A DNA stretch of 64,000 nucleotides from an uncultured Dokdonia sp. GTDB taxonomy: Bacteria > Bacteroidota > Bacteroidia > Flavobacteriales > Flavobacteriaceae. How positions within the stretch are numbered: position 1 is the first letter of the stretch; every line of letters begins with the position of its first letter. The stretch is from NCBI RefSeq assembly GCF_947496725.1, contig NZ_CANMDS010000005.1, positions 1-64,000 of the forward strand, read 5' to 3'. The translations under genes and the position numbers were made by a program. The notes beneath the pieces were generated by a model. The model was not told the DNA's origin, searched no databases, and worked only from the letters and a program-made list of their open reading frames with translations. Positions 1 through 9,536 of this stretch are shown here, in pieces.

Positions 1-3000
1 ACTGACTTTACAGTAACAGTACCAACAACTGAAGATGCAATTGATGAGGAAGCTGAAGTTTATGATCTTACTGTTGGCGGAGTAGCTGCTACAGGAACGA
101 TTACAGATAACGATGATGCGCCTACAGTGACTATCGAAGATGTAATTGTAGACGAAGATGCTGGAACGGCAACGGTTCTTGTAACCTTAAGTAATCCAAG
201 TGATGAGGATACTGTTATTGAGATAGTAACTACGACGGGTACAGCTGGTGAGGATGATTATGAAGAGACAATTGTAACGGTAACGATTCCTGCAGGAGAG
301 ACTGAAGGAGAAGTAATTGTTCCAATTACAGAAGACACGACAGATGAAGAAGATGAGATCTTCACAGTAGACGGAACGGTAACAAGTGGCAACACTGACA
401 ATACAGACCCTAGCGGAACGGTAACGATTATCGATAATGATGATGCTCCAACCGTGACTATCGAAGATGTGATCGTAAATGAAGATGCTGGAACTGCAAC
501 GGTTCCTGTAACCTTAAGTAATCCAAGTGATGAGGATACTATTATTGAGATAGTCACTACGACGGGTACAGCTGGTGAGGATGATTATGAAGAGACAATT
601 GTAACGGTAACGATTCCTGCAGGAGAGACTGAAGGAGAAGTTGTAGTTCCAATTACAGAAGATACGACAGATGAAGAAGATGAGATCTTCACAGTAGATG
701 GAACGGTAACAAGTGGCAACACTGACAATACAGACCCAAGCGGAACGGTAACGATTATCGATAATGATGATGCTCCAACCGTGACTATCGAAGATGTGAT
801 CGTAAATGAAGATGCTGGAACTGCAACGGTTCCTGTAACCTTAAGTAATCCAAGTGATGAGGATACTATTATTGAGATAGTAACTACGACGGGTACAGCT
901 GGTGAGGATGATTATGAAGAGACAATTGTAACGGTAACGATTCCTGCAGGAGAGACTGAAGGAGAAGTTGTAGTTTCAATTACAGAAGACACGACAGATG
1001 AAGAAGATGAGATCTTCACAGTAGACGGAACGGTAACAAGTGGCAACACTGACAATACAGACCCAAGCGGAACGGTAACTATTATCGATAACGATGATGC
1101 TCCAACCGTGACTATCGAAGATGTGATTGTAAATGAAGATGCTGGAACGGCAACGGTTCCTGTAACCTTAAGTAACCCAAGTGATGAGGATACTATTATT
1201 GAGATAGTAACTACGACGGGTACAGCTGGTGAGGATGATTATGAAGAGACAATTGTAACGGTAACGATTCCTGCAGGAGAGACTGAAGGAGAAGTTGTAG
1301 TTCCAATTACAGAAGATACGACAGATGAAGAAGATGAGATCTTCACAGTAGACGGAACGGTAACAAGTGGTAATACTGACAATACAGACCCAAGCGGAAC
1401 GGTAACTATTATCGATAACGATGATGCTCCAACCGTGACTATCGAAGATGTGATTGTAGATGAAGATGCTGGAACGGCAACGGTTCCTGTAACCTTAAGT
1501 AACCCAAGTGATGAGGATACTATTATTGAGATAGTAACTACGACGGGTACAGCTGGTGAGGATGATTATGAAGAGACAATTGTAACGGTAACGATTCCTG
1601 CAGGAGAGACTGAAGGAGAAGTTGTGGTTCCAATTACAGAAGACACGACAGATGAAGAAGATGAGATCTTCACAGTAGACGGAACGGTAACAAGTGGCAA
1701 CACTGACAATACAGACCCAAGTGGAACGGTAACTATTATCGATAACGATGATGCTCCAACCGTGACTATCGAAGATGTGATCGTAGATGAAGATGCTGGA
1801 ACTGCAACGGTTCCTGTAACCTTAAGTAATCCAAGTGATGAGGACACTGTTATTGAGATAGTAACAACGACGGGTACAGCTGGTGAGGATGATTATGAAG
1901 AGACAATTGTAACGGTAACGATTCCTGCAGGAGAGACTGAAGGAGAAGTTGTAGTTCCAATTACAGAAGACACGACAGATGAAGAAGATGAGATCTTCAC
2001 AGTAGATGGAACGGTAACAAGTGGCAACACTGACAATACAGACCCAAGCGGAACGGTAACTATTATCGATAATGATGATGCTCCAACCGTGACTATCGAA
2101 GATGTGATTGTAGATGAAGATGCTGGAACTGCAACGGTTCCTGTAACCTTAAGTAACCCAAGTGATGAGGATACTATTATTGAGATAGTAACTACGACGG
2201 GTACAGCTGGTGAGGATGATTATGAAGAGACAATTGTAACGGTAACGATTCCTGCAGGAGAGACTGAAGGAGAAGTTGTAGTTCCAATTACAGAAGACAC
2301 GACAGATGAAGAAGATGAGATCTTCACAGTAGACGGAACGGTAACAAGTGGTAATACTGACAATACAGACCCAAGTGGAACGGTAACTATTATCGATAAC
2401 GATGATGCTCCAACCGTGACTATCGAAGATGTGATCGTAGATGAAGATGCTGGAACTGCAACGGTTCCTGTAACCTTAAGTAACCCAAGTGATGAGGACA
2501 CTGTTATTGAGATAGTAACTACGACGGGTACAGCTGGTGAGGATGATTATGAAGAGACAATTGTAACGGTAACGATTTCTGCAGGAGAGACTGAAGGAGA
2601 AGTTGTGGTTCCAATTACAGAAGACACGACAGATGAAGAAGATGAGATCTTCACAGTAGACGGAACGGTAACAAGTGGCAACACTGACAATACAGACCCA
2701 AGTGGAACGGTAACTATTATCGATAACGATGATGCTCCAACCGTGACTATCGAAGATGTGATCGTAAATGAAGATGCTGGAACGGCAACGGTTCCTGTAA
2801 CCTTAAGTAACCCAAGTGATGAGGACACTGTTATTGAGATAGTAACAACAACTGGTACTGCTGGTGAGGATGATTATGAAGAGACAATTGTAACGGTAAC
2901 GATTCCTGCAGGAGAGACTGAAGGAGAAGTTGTGGTTCCAATTACAGAAGACACGACAGATGAAGAAGATGAGATCTTCACAGTAGACGGAACGGTAACA

Positions 3001-5445
3001 AGTGGCAACACTGACAATACAGACCCAAGTGGAACGGTAACTATTATCGATAATGATGATGCTCCAACCGTGACTATCGAAGATGTGATTGTAGATGAAG
3101 ATGCTGGAACGGCAACGGTTCCTGTAACCTTAAGTAATCCAAGTGATGAGGACACTGTTATTGAGATAGTAACTACGACGGGTACAGCTGGTGAGGATGA
3201 TTATGAAGAGACAATTGTAACGGTAACGATTCCTGCAGGAGAGACTGAAGGAGAAGTTGTAGTTCCAATTACAGAAGACACGACAGATGAAGAAGATGAG
3301 ATCTTCACAGTAGACGGAACGGTAACAAGTGGCAACACTGACAATACAGACCCAAGCGGAACGGTAACTATTATCGATAATGATGATGCTCCAACCGTGA
3401 CTATCGAAGATGTGATCGTAAATGAAGATGCTGGAACTGCAACGGTTCCTGTAACCTTAAGTAACCCAAGTGATGAGGATACTATTATTGAGATAGTAAC
3501 TACGACTGGTACTGCTGGTGAGGATGATTATGAAGAGACAATTGTAACGGTGACGATTCCTGCAGGAGAGACTGAAGGAGAAGTTGTGGTTCCAATTACA
3601 GAAGACACGACAGATGAAGAAGATGAGATCTTCACAGTAGACGGAACGGTAACAAGTGGTAATACTGACAATACAGACCCTAGTGGAACGGTAACGATTA
3701 TCGATAACGATGATGCTCCAACCGTGACTATCGAAGATGTGATTGTAAATGAAGATGCTGGAACTGCAACGGTTCCTGTAACCTTAAGTAACCCAAGTGA
3801 TGAGGACACTGTTATTGAGATAGTAACAACGACGGGTACAGCTGGTGAGGATGATTATGAAGAGACAATTGTAACGGTAACGATTCCTGCAGGAGAGACT
3901 GAAGGAGAAGTTGTGGTTCCAATTACAGAAGACACGACAGATGAAGAAGATGAGATCTTCACAGTAGATGGAACGGTAACAAGTGGTAATACTGACAATA
4001 CAGACCCAAGTGGAACGGTAACTATTATCGATAATGATGATGCTCCAACCGTGACTATCGAAGATGTGATCGTAAATGAAGATGCTGGAACTGCAACGGT
4101 TCCTGTAACCTTAAGTAACCCAAGTGATGAGGATACTATTATTGAGATAGTAACTACGACGGGTACAGCTGGTGAGGATGATTATGAAGAAACAATTGTA
4201 ACCGTAATAATCCCTGCTGGAGAAACTACTGGAGAAGTTGTAATTCTTATTGAAGATGATGAGATTGATGAGGATGATGAAATCTTCACCGTAAATGGAA
4301 CAGTGACTAGTGGTAACACAGACAATACAGATCCAAGCGGAACTGTGACTATCGTAGATAATGATATAACAGCGAATCTTGATTTATCAAAATCTAGTGA
4401 GATTGTAGATCTTAACGAAAATGGTGTTATTGATGCTGGAGACCAAATAAACTATACATTAACGGTAACTAACAATGGTTCAGTAGATCTTACAGATGTA
4501 GTTGTTTCTGATGAAATGATCACCCTAGAAGAAGATACAGTAGCATTGCTTGTAGTAGGGGATAGTGTTGTATTTACAGGTACATATACAATCACACAAG
4601 ATGATATTGATACGGGAGAAGTTATAAATATTGCTTTTGCAGAAGGAATAGATCCTCTTGGAGATATTGTATTAGATCAGTCTGATGACCCAATGGATAC
4701 TACAGATGTGGATACAGATGGAGATGGAGATGGAGAAGACCCTACAGTAACTATGATTGATCAATTACCTGGTCTTAATATCACAAAAACAGCTTCTTAT
4801 CAGGACTTTAATGCCGATGGGTTTGCAAATGCTGGTGACCAGATTATTTATACTTTCGTAGTAATAAACACTGGAAACGTCACTTTAACGGATGTTCACG
4901 TAGATGACCCGATGGTTATCGTTGCAGGTGATCCGGTAACATTACTCCCTGGTGAAAATGCTACTTTTACAGCGGTTTATATAATTACTGAAGAAGATGT
5001 AGCTAATGGAGAGATTGTAAACGTTGCAACAGCAGTAGCTTTATCACCATTTGGTATTGAAGTGATAGATGTTTCTGATGACCCAGAGGATCCTACAACA
5101 GACGTTGATGATCCAACTGTTACAGTGTTGAGTCAGACAGCGGGTCTTATTGTAAATAATGGTCTATCAATAGGCCAAGATGGACGTAATGATAGCTTTA
5201 GAATACAAGGACTTGAGAATTTCCCTGATAATACGCTAACTATATTTAACAGATGGGGTATTGAGGTGTACACTGCAGAGCGTTATGGTGTAGATGGAAA
5301 TGAATTTAGAGGTTTATCTAACGGTAGAACAACTATAAGCCAGGATGATTATTTACCTGTAGGAACCTACTACTGGATACTAGAATATGTAAATGCAGTA
5401 GGAGATACAGTTAATGAATCAGGATACTTATATATAACACGATAA
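1..5445 (+). CDS. Giant Calx-beta repeat surface protein with T9SS type B sorting domain (5' end outside window)
   Basis: The frame is open from base 1, so the start lies upstream; the GTG at 127 is internal. Thirteen nearly identical Calx-beta-type repeats of 109 residues (327 bp) run from about 127 to 4377, preceded by the end of a more divergent repeat; each ends in a TVTIIDNDDAP-type strand and is rich in Asp, Glu and Thr. Two DUF11/DUF7507-like adhesin domains follow (about 4375-5130; each has an NxDG..NAGDQI-type motif). The last 95 residues match the CHU_C gliding-motility/type B sorting domain (NGLSIGQDGRND, TIFNRWGIEVY, GTYYWILEY). Calx-beta domains generally bind calcium. I infer a secreted, surface-anchored adhesin exported by the type IX system, like SprB-type proteins. 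A PorP/SprF gene follows directly. The exact substrate is unknown. Confidence 0.9.
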   Translation, partial: TDFTVTVPTTEDAIDEEAEVYDLTVGGVAATGTITDNDDAPTVTIEDVIVDEDAGTATVLVTLSNPSDEDTVIEIVTTTGTAGEDDYEETIVTVTIPAGETEGEVIVPITEDTTDEEDEIFTVDGTVTSGNTDNTDPSGTVTIIDNDDAPTVTIEDVIVNEDAGTATVPVTLSNPSDEDTIIEIVTTTGTAGEDDYEETIVTVTIPAGETEGEVVVPITEDTTDEEDEIFTVDGTVTSGNTDNTDPSGTVTIIDNDDAPTVTIEDVIVNEDAGTATVPVTLSNPSDEDTIIEIVTTTGTAGEDDYEETIVTVTIPAGETEGEVVVSITEDTTDEEDEIFTVDGTVTSGNTDNTDPSGTVTIIDNDDAPTVTIEDVIVNEDAGTATVPVTLSNPSDEDTIIEIVTTTGTAGEDDYEETIVTVTIPAGETEGEVVVPITEDTTDEEDEIFTVDGTVTSGNTDNTDPSGTVTIIDNDDAPTVTIEDVIVDEDAGTATVPVTLSNPSDEDTIIEIVTTTGTAGEDDYEETIVTVTIPAGETEGEVVVPITEDTTDEEDEIFTVDGTVTSGNTDNTDPSGTVTIIDNDDAPTVTIEDVIVDEDAGTATVPVTLSNPSDEDTVIEIVTTTGTAGEDDYEETIVTVTIPAGETEGEVVVPITEDTTDEEDEIFTVDGTVTSGNTDNTDPSGTVTIIDNDDAPTVTIEDVIVDEDAGTATVPVTLSNPSDEDTIIEIVTTTGTAGEDDYEETIVTVTIPAGETEGEVVVPITEDTTDEEDEIFTVDGTVTSGNTDNTDPSGTVTIIDNDDAPTVTIEDVIVDEDAGTATVPVTLSNPSDEDTVIEIVTTTGTAGEDDYEETIVTVTISAGETEGEVVVPITEDTTDEEDEIFTVDGTVTSGNTDNTDPSGTVTIIDNDDAPTVTIEDVIVNEDAGTATVPVTLSNPSDEDTVIEIVTTTGTAGEDDYEETIVTVTIPAGETEGEVVVPITEDTTDEEDEIFTVDGTVTSGNTDNTDPSGTVTIIDNDDAPTVTIEDVIVDEDAGTATVPVTLSNPSDEDTVIEIVTTTGTAGEDDYEETIVTVTIPAGETEGEVVVPITEDTTDEEDEIFTVDGTVTSGNTDNTDPSGTVTIIDNDDAPTVTIEDVIVNEDAGTATVPVTLSNPSDEDTIIEIVTTTGTAGEDDYEETIVTVTIPAGETEGEVVVPITEDTTDEEDEIFTVDGTVTSGNTDNTDPSGTVTIIDNDDAPTVTIEDVIVNEDAGTATVPVTLSNPSDEDTVIEIVTTTGTAGEDDYEETIVTVTIPAGETEGEVVVPITEDTTDEEDEIFTVDGTVTSGNTDNTDPSGTVTIIDNDDAPTVTIEDVIVNEDAGTATVPVTLSNPSDEDTIIEIVTTTGTAGEDDYEETIVTVIIPAGETTGEVVILIEDDEIDEDDEIFTVNGTVTSGNTDNTDPSGTVTIVDNDITANLDLSKSSEIVDLNENGVIDAGDQINYTLTVTNNGSVDLTDVVVSDEMITLEEDTVALLVVGDSVVFTGTYTITQDDIDTGEVINIAFAEGIDPLGDIVLDQSDDPMDTTDVDTDGDGDGEDPTVTMIDQLPGLNITKTASYQDFNADGFANAGDQIIYTFVVINTGNVTLTDVHVDDPMVIVAGDPVTLLPGENATFTAVYIITEEDVANGEIVNVATAVALSPFGIEVIDVSDDPEDPTTDVDDPTVTVLSQTAGLIVNNGLSIGQDGRNDSFRIQGLENFPDNTLTIFNRWGIEVYTAERYGVDGNEFRGLSNGRTTISQDDYLPVGTYYWILEYVNAVGDTVNESGYLYITR
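127..4377 (+). repeat. Tandem array of thirteen 327-bp Calx-beta coding repeats
   Basis: Repeat units start at 127, 454, 781, 1108, 1435, 1762, 2089, 2416, 2743, 3070, 3397, 3724 and 4051. They differ at only a few codons: Asp or Asn in VIV(D/N)EDAG (Asp in units 1, 5-8 and 10), Ile or Val in DEDT(I/V)IEIV, one Pro-to-Ser in unit 8 and one in unit 3. The second half of unit 13 is diverged. Near-identity at silent sites points to recent amplification or gene conversion. Confidence 0.97.
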
Positions 5446-5453
5446 AAGATGTT

Positions 5454-5490
5454 AAATCACCGGTAGTTTTTAAAACAGCCGGTGATTTTA
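5454..5490 (+). terminator. Hairpin after the repeat protein
   Basis: A perfect 10-bp stem (AAATCACCGG / CCGGTGATTT) with a 15-base loop lies just after the stop codon, but the following T-run is weak. It may be a partial terminator or an attenuator that lets some transcription reach the PorP/SprF gene. Confidence 0.55.
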
Positions 5491-5502
5491 ATTAAATGAT
5501 TT

Positions 5503-6444
5503 ATGAAAAAGATAGTTTCAGTTTTTGGATTCTTATTGATTTTAGCGCTTGGTACAACGTCCCTTTCTGCGCAACAAGATCCTCAGTATACCCAGTATAT
5601 GTATAATACCGTAGCTATTAATCCTGCATATGCAGGTAATAGAGGTGTAACTAGTATTGTAGGATTACATAGAAGTCAGTGGGTAGGACTTGATGGGGCG
5701 CCGAGAACCCAAAGTTTAAGTGTTCATTCTCCTATTGGAGAAGGTAAAGTAGGTTTAGGGTTATCTATTGTAAATGATGCCTTAGGTCCATCACAAGAGA
5801 CTTACGTTGGTGCAGATTTTAGTTATACAATCAACACTTCAGAAAATGGGAAGCTTAGCTTTGGATTAAAGGCTGGAGGACACATTCTAGATGTAGATTT
5901 TACAAAGCTTACGCTCTTTGATGTAACAGACCCTAGGTTTTCTCAAAATATTGACAATAAGCTCTCTCCTATAATTGGTGCAGGATTGTATTATCATACA
6001 GATAACTTTTATGCAGGTGTGAGTGTTCCTAATCTTATAGAGACAGAACATTTTGACACAAGTAGTAACTCATCAAGTGTAATTGCTAGAGAGCGTATAC
6101 ACTACTATGGTATTATGGGCTATACTTTTGATATTAGTGATCAGCTAAAATTTAAGCCTAGTACGCTTGTAAAAATGGTCGCTGGAGCTCCATTGCAAGT
6201 AGACCTTACAGCAAACTTCTTAGTGATGGAAAAATTACACTTAGGAGCGGCTTATAGATGGAGTGCAGCGCTTAGTGGTCTTGTAGGCTTCCAGGTTTCA
6301 GATAGTATGTTAATAGGTCTCGCGTACGATCGTGAAAGTACGGACTTAGGTGATACCTTCTACAACGATGGTAGCTTTGAAGTATTTTTACGATTTGAGC
6401 TGTTTAATGAGTATGATAGAATGTTAACCCCTAGATTCTTTTAA
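5503..6444 (+). CDS. PorP/SprF family type IX secretion membrane protein
   Basis: This 313-residue protein has an N-terminal signal peptide ending near LSAQQDPQ and the family opening QQDPQYTQYMYNTVAINPAY, followed by the glycine- and aromatic-rich beta-barrel pattern of PorP/SprF outer-membrane proteins (GLHRSQWVGLDGAP). Family members attach to or help secrete type B sorting-domain adhesins; in Flavobacterium johnsoniae SprF is needed to export SprB. Its position 57 bp after a CHU_C-tailed repeat protein fits a dedicated partner. The start ATG is followed by a typical Lys-Lys signal n-region. Confidence 0.9.
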   Translation: MKKIVSVFGFLLILALGTTSLSAQQDPQYTQYMYNTVAINPAYAGNRGVTSIVGLHRSQWVGLDGAPRTQSLSVHSPIGEGKVGLGLSIVNDALGPSQETYVGADFSYTINTSENGKLSFGLKAGGHILDVDFTKLTLFDVTDPRFSQNIDNKLSPIIGAGLYYHTDNFYAGVSVPNLIETEHFDTSSNSSSVIARERIHYYGIMGYTFDISDQLKFKPSTLVKMVAGAPLQVDLTANFLVMEKLHLGAAYRWSAALSGLVGFQVSDSMLIGLAYDRESTDLGDTFYNDGSFEVFLRFELFNEYDRMLTPRFF

Positions 6445-6477
6445 TAAGTTATTTTTGACTTATTCAAACTTACAATT

Positions 6478-8430
6478 ATGATGATTAAAACTATTAATTT
6501 ATGTCTTTGCGTTCTGTTTTTGGGAACCATAGCACTAAATGCTCAAGAAAGTAAAATAGACAGAGCAGACAAGAAGTTTGACCAATACGCATTTGTTGAT
6601 GCTCGAAAAATATATCTCGAAGTAGCAGATAAAGGATATGAATCTGCAGATTTATTTCAGAAAATTGCAGATAGCTACTACTTTAACGCTGGTTATGCAG
6701 ATGCTCAGGTTTGGTATGAGAAGTTGATATCTACTTTCCCAGAAGAAGTAAAGCCAGAGTACTATTTCAGGTACTCACAAACACTTCGTGCTTTAAAAAA
6801 TTATGATAAAGCAGATGATATGATGGCTACTTTTAATGACCTTAACGGGGAAGATGTAAGAGCTGTTCTCTTTGAAGCAGAACCTAATTATCTAAAAAAT
6901 ATTGATTACAAAAAGAGTAACTATACAATAGAGGACATACGTAGTATTAACTCACGTTACTCAGATTTTGCTCCTACAGAGTATGAAGGAAAGCTAATTT
7001 TTGCTTCATCTAGAGATACTGGGGGTGTTTCAAAGAAAATACACAAATGGAATAATGAACCATTTTTAGACCTTTATGAGACTAATGTTGGAGAACAGAC
7101 CGAAAGTTTTAGTAAACCTAAAAACTATAGTAGAGAGCTCAACTCAAAATTTCACGAAAGTACAACAGCCTTTACAGAAGATGGTAAGACCGTATACTTC
7201 ACACGTAATAACTACAATAAAGGGACTTACAAAAAGTCTAAAGAGGGGACTAATAAACTTAAAATCTATAAGTCACGTAAGAAAAACGGTCGCTGGTCTA
7301 CACCTGTAGAAATGCCTTTTAACAGTGATGAGTACTCTACTGCACACCCTGCTCTTAGTCAGGATAATACAAAGCTTTATTTTGCTTCAGATATGCCTGG
7401 TACTTTAGGGCTCTCAGATATATGGGTGGTAAATGTAGATAGTACAGATGTAGTAAGCGAGCCAGTAAACTTAGGAAGACCTATTAATACAGAAGGAAGA
7501 GAGACCTTTCCATTTTTAAGTGACAATGGAGTGCTTTACTTTTCATCAGACGGGCATCCTGGTCTTGGAGGTCTTGATGTATTTGCTACAGCACCAGATG
7601 CACGTGGTAATGCTCAAGATGCTATAAGCAACATAGGTGAACCTATAAACAGCTCTTATGATGATTTTACATTTATTGTAAACGAAGAGACTAAAGTGGG
7701 TTATTTTGCCTCAAACCGTAAGCAAGGAGTAGGTAGTGATGACATCTATAAATTTACAAAAGAAGAAATACCTTGTGAGATTGAGCTAGTAGGGGTTGTT
7801 ACAGACAGAGATTCTGGAGAGCCTATACCAGCGGCAACAGTTACTTTATTAGATTACAACGGTAACGTAGTATCTTCAGTGCAAACTACAGCAAGTGGGT
7901 ACTATGCTTTTGATAAGTCTTACTGTGATACGCAATATATCATAAGAGGGGCAAAGGAAACGTATAGTGGAGCAGAAGCAATTACAAAAACTCCAGACAT
8001 ATCTGGTACTGTGACTAACGATCTTGAACTAGAGTTATTGAAAAAGCCTATCAAAGTAGGAGATGATCTTGCAAAGATTTTAGAACTTAACCCTATATAC
8101 TTTGATTTTGACAGATATAATATTCGTCCAGATGCGGCACTAGAGCTAGAAAAAGTACTTGCAGTTATGCGTGAGTACCCTAATATGGTTATAGATGCAC
8201 GTTCACATACAGATAGTAGAGGTAAAGATTCATACAACCTAAGTCTATCAGACAAGCGTGCAAAATCTACTGTAAACTATATCATTGCAGAGGGAATCTC
8301 TTCATCTAGAATTACAGGTAGAGGATATGGAGAGACACAACTTACTAATGAATGTTCTAACGGAGTACAATGTTCTGAAGAAGCACACCAGCTTAACAGG
8401 CGTTCAGAGTTTATTGTAATAAGTAACTAG
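6478..8430 (+). CDS. OmpA family protein with TPR, PD40-like propeller and peptidoglycan-binding domains
   Basis: The 650-residue product has a signal peptide (cleavage near ALNAQES), a TPR-like helical region (about 25-150), WD40/PD40-like beta-propeller repeats (about 160-425, with blades such as LYFASDMPGTLGLSDIWVV and VGYFASNRKQGVGSDDIYKF), a carboxypeptidase-regulatory-like fold (about 435-520), and a C-terminal OmpA domain (about 535-648, with YFDFDRYNIRPDA and the HTDSRGKDSYN peptidoglycan-binding loop). The architecture is that of PorE-like proteins that anchor type IX secretion or gliding components to peptidoglycan. It follows the PorP/SprF gene by 33 bp and ends at a strong terminator, so the three genes probably form one unit. 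Confidence 0.9.
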   Translation: MMIKTINLCLCVLFLGTIALNAQESKIDRADKKFDQYAFVDARKIYLEVADKGYESADLFQKIADSYYFNAGYADAQVWYEKLISTFPEEVKPEYYFRYSQTLRALKNYDKADDMMATFNDLNGEDVRAVLFEAEPNYLKNIDYKKSNYTIEDIRSINSRYSDFAPTEYEGKLIFASSRDTGGVSKKIHKWNNEPFLDLYETNVGEQTESFSKPKNYSRELNSKFHESTTAFTEDGKTVYFTRNNYNKGTYKKSKEGTNKLKIYKSRKKNGRWSTPVEMPFNSDEYSTAHPALSQDNTKLYFASDMPGTLGLSDIWVVNVDSTDVVSEPVNLGRPINTEGRETFPFLSDNGVLYFSSDGHPGLGGLDVFATAPDARGNAQDAISNIGEPINSSYDDFTFIVNEETKVGYFASNRKQGVGSDDIYKFTKEEIPCEIELVGVVTDRDSGEPIPAATVTLLDYNGNVVSSVQTTASGYYAFDKSYCDTQYIIRGAKETYSGAEAITKTPDISGTVTNDLELELLKKPIKVGDDLAKILELNPIYFDFDRYNIRPDAALELEKVLAVMREYPNMVIDARSHTDSRGKDSYNLSLSDKRAKSTVNYIIAEGISSSRITGRGYGETQLTNECSNGVQCSEEAHQLNRRSEFIVISN

Positions 8431-8452
8431 AAGTAGGTTACTACTTATATTT

Positions 8453-8485
8453 AAAACCCCTTTTCATACGGAAAGGGGTTTTTTT
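8453..8485 (+). terminator. Rho-independent terminator of the surface-protein operon
   Basis: AAAACCCCTTT pairs with AAAGGGGTTTT across an 8-base loop and is followed by a T-run, 22 bp after the OmpA-family stop codon. Confidence 0.9.
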
Positions 8486-8487
8486 AT

Positions 8488-8501
8488 GCTTTCGCGAAAG
8501 C
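8488..8501. repeat. Dispersed palindrome GCTTTCGCGAAAGC, copy 1 (intergenic)
   Basis: Exact copy directly after the terminator, between convergent genes. Confidence 0.95.
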
Positions 8502-8522
8502 GCACTCATACCTTTATTCATA

Positions 8523-9044
8523 CTACCCCAAAGAGAAAATTACATCATTGTGCTCAATAACTTGTAGTACATACAAGACTAAGAATACCATTGTAGCCAC
8601 AGCTTTTATAAATGTAGAAGCTATAAAGCCAATAAAGGACCCTAGCGCTGCTTTAAGTGCAACCTGAGTACTCGTATTGTTAAAGTTGAGTTCACCTATA
8701 AAAGCGCCTACAAACGCCCCTATAAGAAAGCCCAAGGGTATGGGGCTAAGCAATCCCACAATAAGGCCTATGGTAGTACCTATTGCACCTGCTTTACTAC
8801 CCCCATATCGTTTTGTGCCCATTGCAGGGATGATATAATCAAGTATGGTGATTGCAACCGCCACGGCTAGCGTAATGCCTAAAAATGTCCAGTCTTGCGG
8901 TACAGCTTCTGTTAGGTGAAGGGTTAACAACCCTAGCCAACTTAAAGGCGGGCCAGGTATCACAGGTAAAAAACTGCCCACTATACCAGCTATTACAAGC
9001 AGTAGGCCTACAAAAACCAAAAAAAGATCTACATAGTTCATCAC
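8523..9044 (-). CDS. DUF456 family membrane protein
   Basis: This 173-residue protein has about five hydrophobic segments and the DUF456 pattern: an opening helix followed by GSFLPVIPGPPLSWLGLL, a central DYIIPAMGTKRYGGSKAGAIGT motif, then PLGFLIGAFVGAFIGEL. Function in the family is unknown. It is transcribed divergently from the BlaI repressor at 9175, and the intergenic region holds candidate repressor boxes, so the two could share regulation. It converges on the OmpA-family gene. Confidence 0.9.
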   Translation of the reverse strand: MMNYVDLFLVFVGLLLVIAGIVGSFLPVIPGPPLSWLGLLTLHLTEAVPQDWTFLGITLAVAVAITILDYIIPAMGTKRYGGSKAGAIGTTIGLIVGLLSPIPLGFLIGAFVGAFIGELNFNNTSTQVALKAALGSFIGFIASTFIKAVATMVFLVLYVLQVIEHNDVIFSLG

Positions 9045-9083
9045 TTATAAGACGTCAAAATGTTATAATGTTACGTTTTTTGA

Positions 9084-9115
9084 ACTAAAACATTAGTTTA
9101 AACTAAATATTTAGT
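9084..9115. promoter_or_regulatory. Two candidate BlaI-type operator boxes
   Basis: Two ACTAA-n4-TTAGT dyads lie at 9084-9097 (ACTAAAACATTAGT) and 9102-9115 (ACTAAATATTTAGT), 18 bp centre to centre, and share an overlapping TTAGTTTAAACTAA palindrome. They sit between the divergent DUF456 and BlaI genes and touch the -7 box at 9116. BlaI/MecI/CopY repressors bind paired short dyads; that this one does so here is inference. Confidence 0.5.
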
Positions 9116-9123
9116 TATATTTG
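9116..9123 (+). promoter_or_regulatory. Bacteroidota -7 box (TATATTTG) for the BlaI/M56 operon
   Basis: The sequence fits TAnnTTTG and lies 52 bp before the BlaI start. No clean TTG sits at the ideal -33 spacing, because the operator dyads occupy that space. Confidence 0.45.
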
Positions 9124-9174
9124 ATGTGTCGATGTTCAATATATTGACATACAGACTATTCAATTCCAGTTTTT

Positions 9175-9534
9175 ATGAAACAACTTACAAAGGCAGAAGA
9201 AGAGGTAATGCAATTATTATGGGTAGCACAAAAGGCAAACGTGGCACAACTCATCGAGCAAATGCCAGAGCCTAAGCCTGCTTACAATACCATATCTACC
9301 ATCATACGGATTTTAGAAAACAAAGGCTTCGTAGGTCACGAGAAAGAGGGAAGAGGCTATATCTACCACCCTCTTGTGACTAAAGAGGTTTACAGCAACG
9401 CCTCTATGCATAAAATGATGGACAGCTATTTTAATGGAAGTTTTAAAAGTATGGTAAGCTTCTTTGTAAAAAAGAATGATCTAGATGTAAAAGAGCTAGA
9501 ATCTATTCTGAGCGAAATTAATAAAGACAAGTAA
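9175..9534 (+). CDS. BlaI/MecI/CopY family transcriptional repressor
   Basis: The 119-residue protein has an N-terminal winged helix (about residues 1-75: LTKAEEEVMQLLWVAQKANVAQLIEQM, then NTISTIIRILENKGFVGHEKEGRGYIYHPLV) and the C-terminal dimerisation region. In this family a partner M56 metallopeptidase senses envelope signals and triggers cleavage or inactivation of the repressor. The M56 gene starts 2 bp after its stop, so the pair is co-transcribed. Paired dyads upstream suggest autoregulation. Confidence 0.9.
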   Translation: MKQLTKAEEEVMQLLWVAQKANVAQLIEQMPEPKPAYNTISTIIRILENKGFVGHEKEGRGYIYHPLVTKEVYSNASMHKMMDSYFNGSFKSMVSFFVKKNDLDVKELESILSEINKDK

Positions 9535-9536
9535 TT

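Noticed and set aside
258-3809. Series of minus-strand frames of about 93-99 codons at 327-bp intervals
   Set aside because: They are reverse-strand shadows of the Calx-beta repeats, Ser/Val/Thr-rich, repeated because the coding repeats are repeated.
127-4377. Tandem repeats as a possible CRISPR or satellite array
   Set aside because: The unit is 327 bp, a multiple of three, in frame, with conserved protein sequence and no unique spacers.
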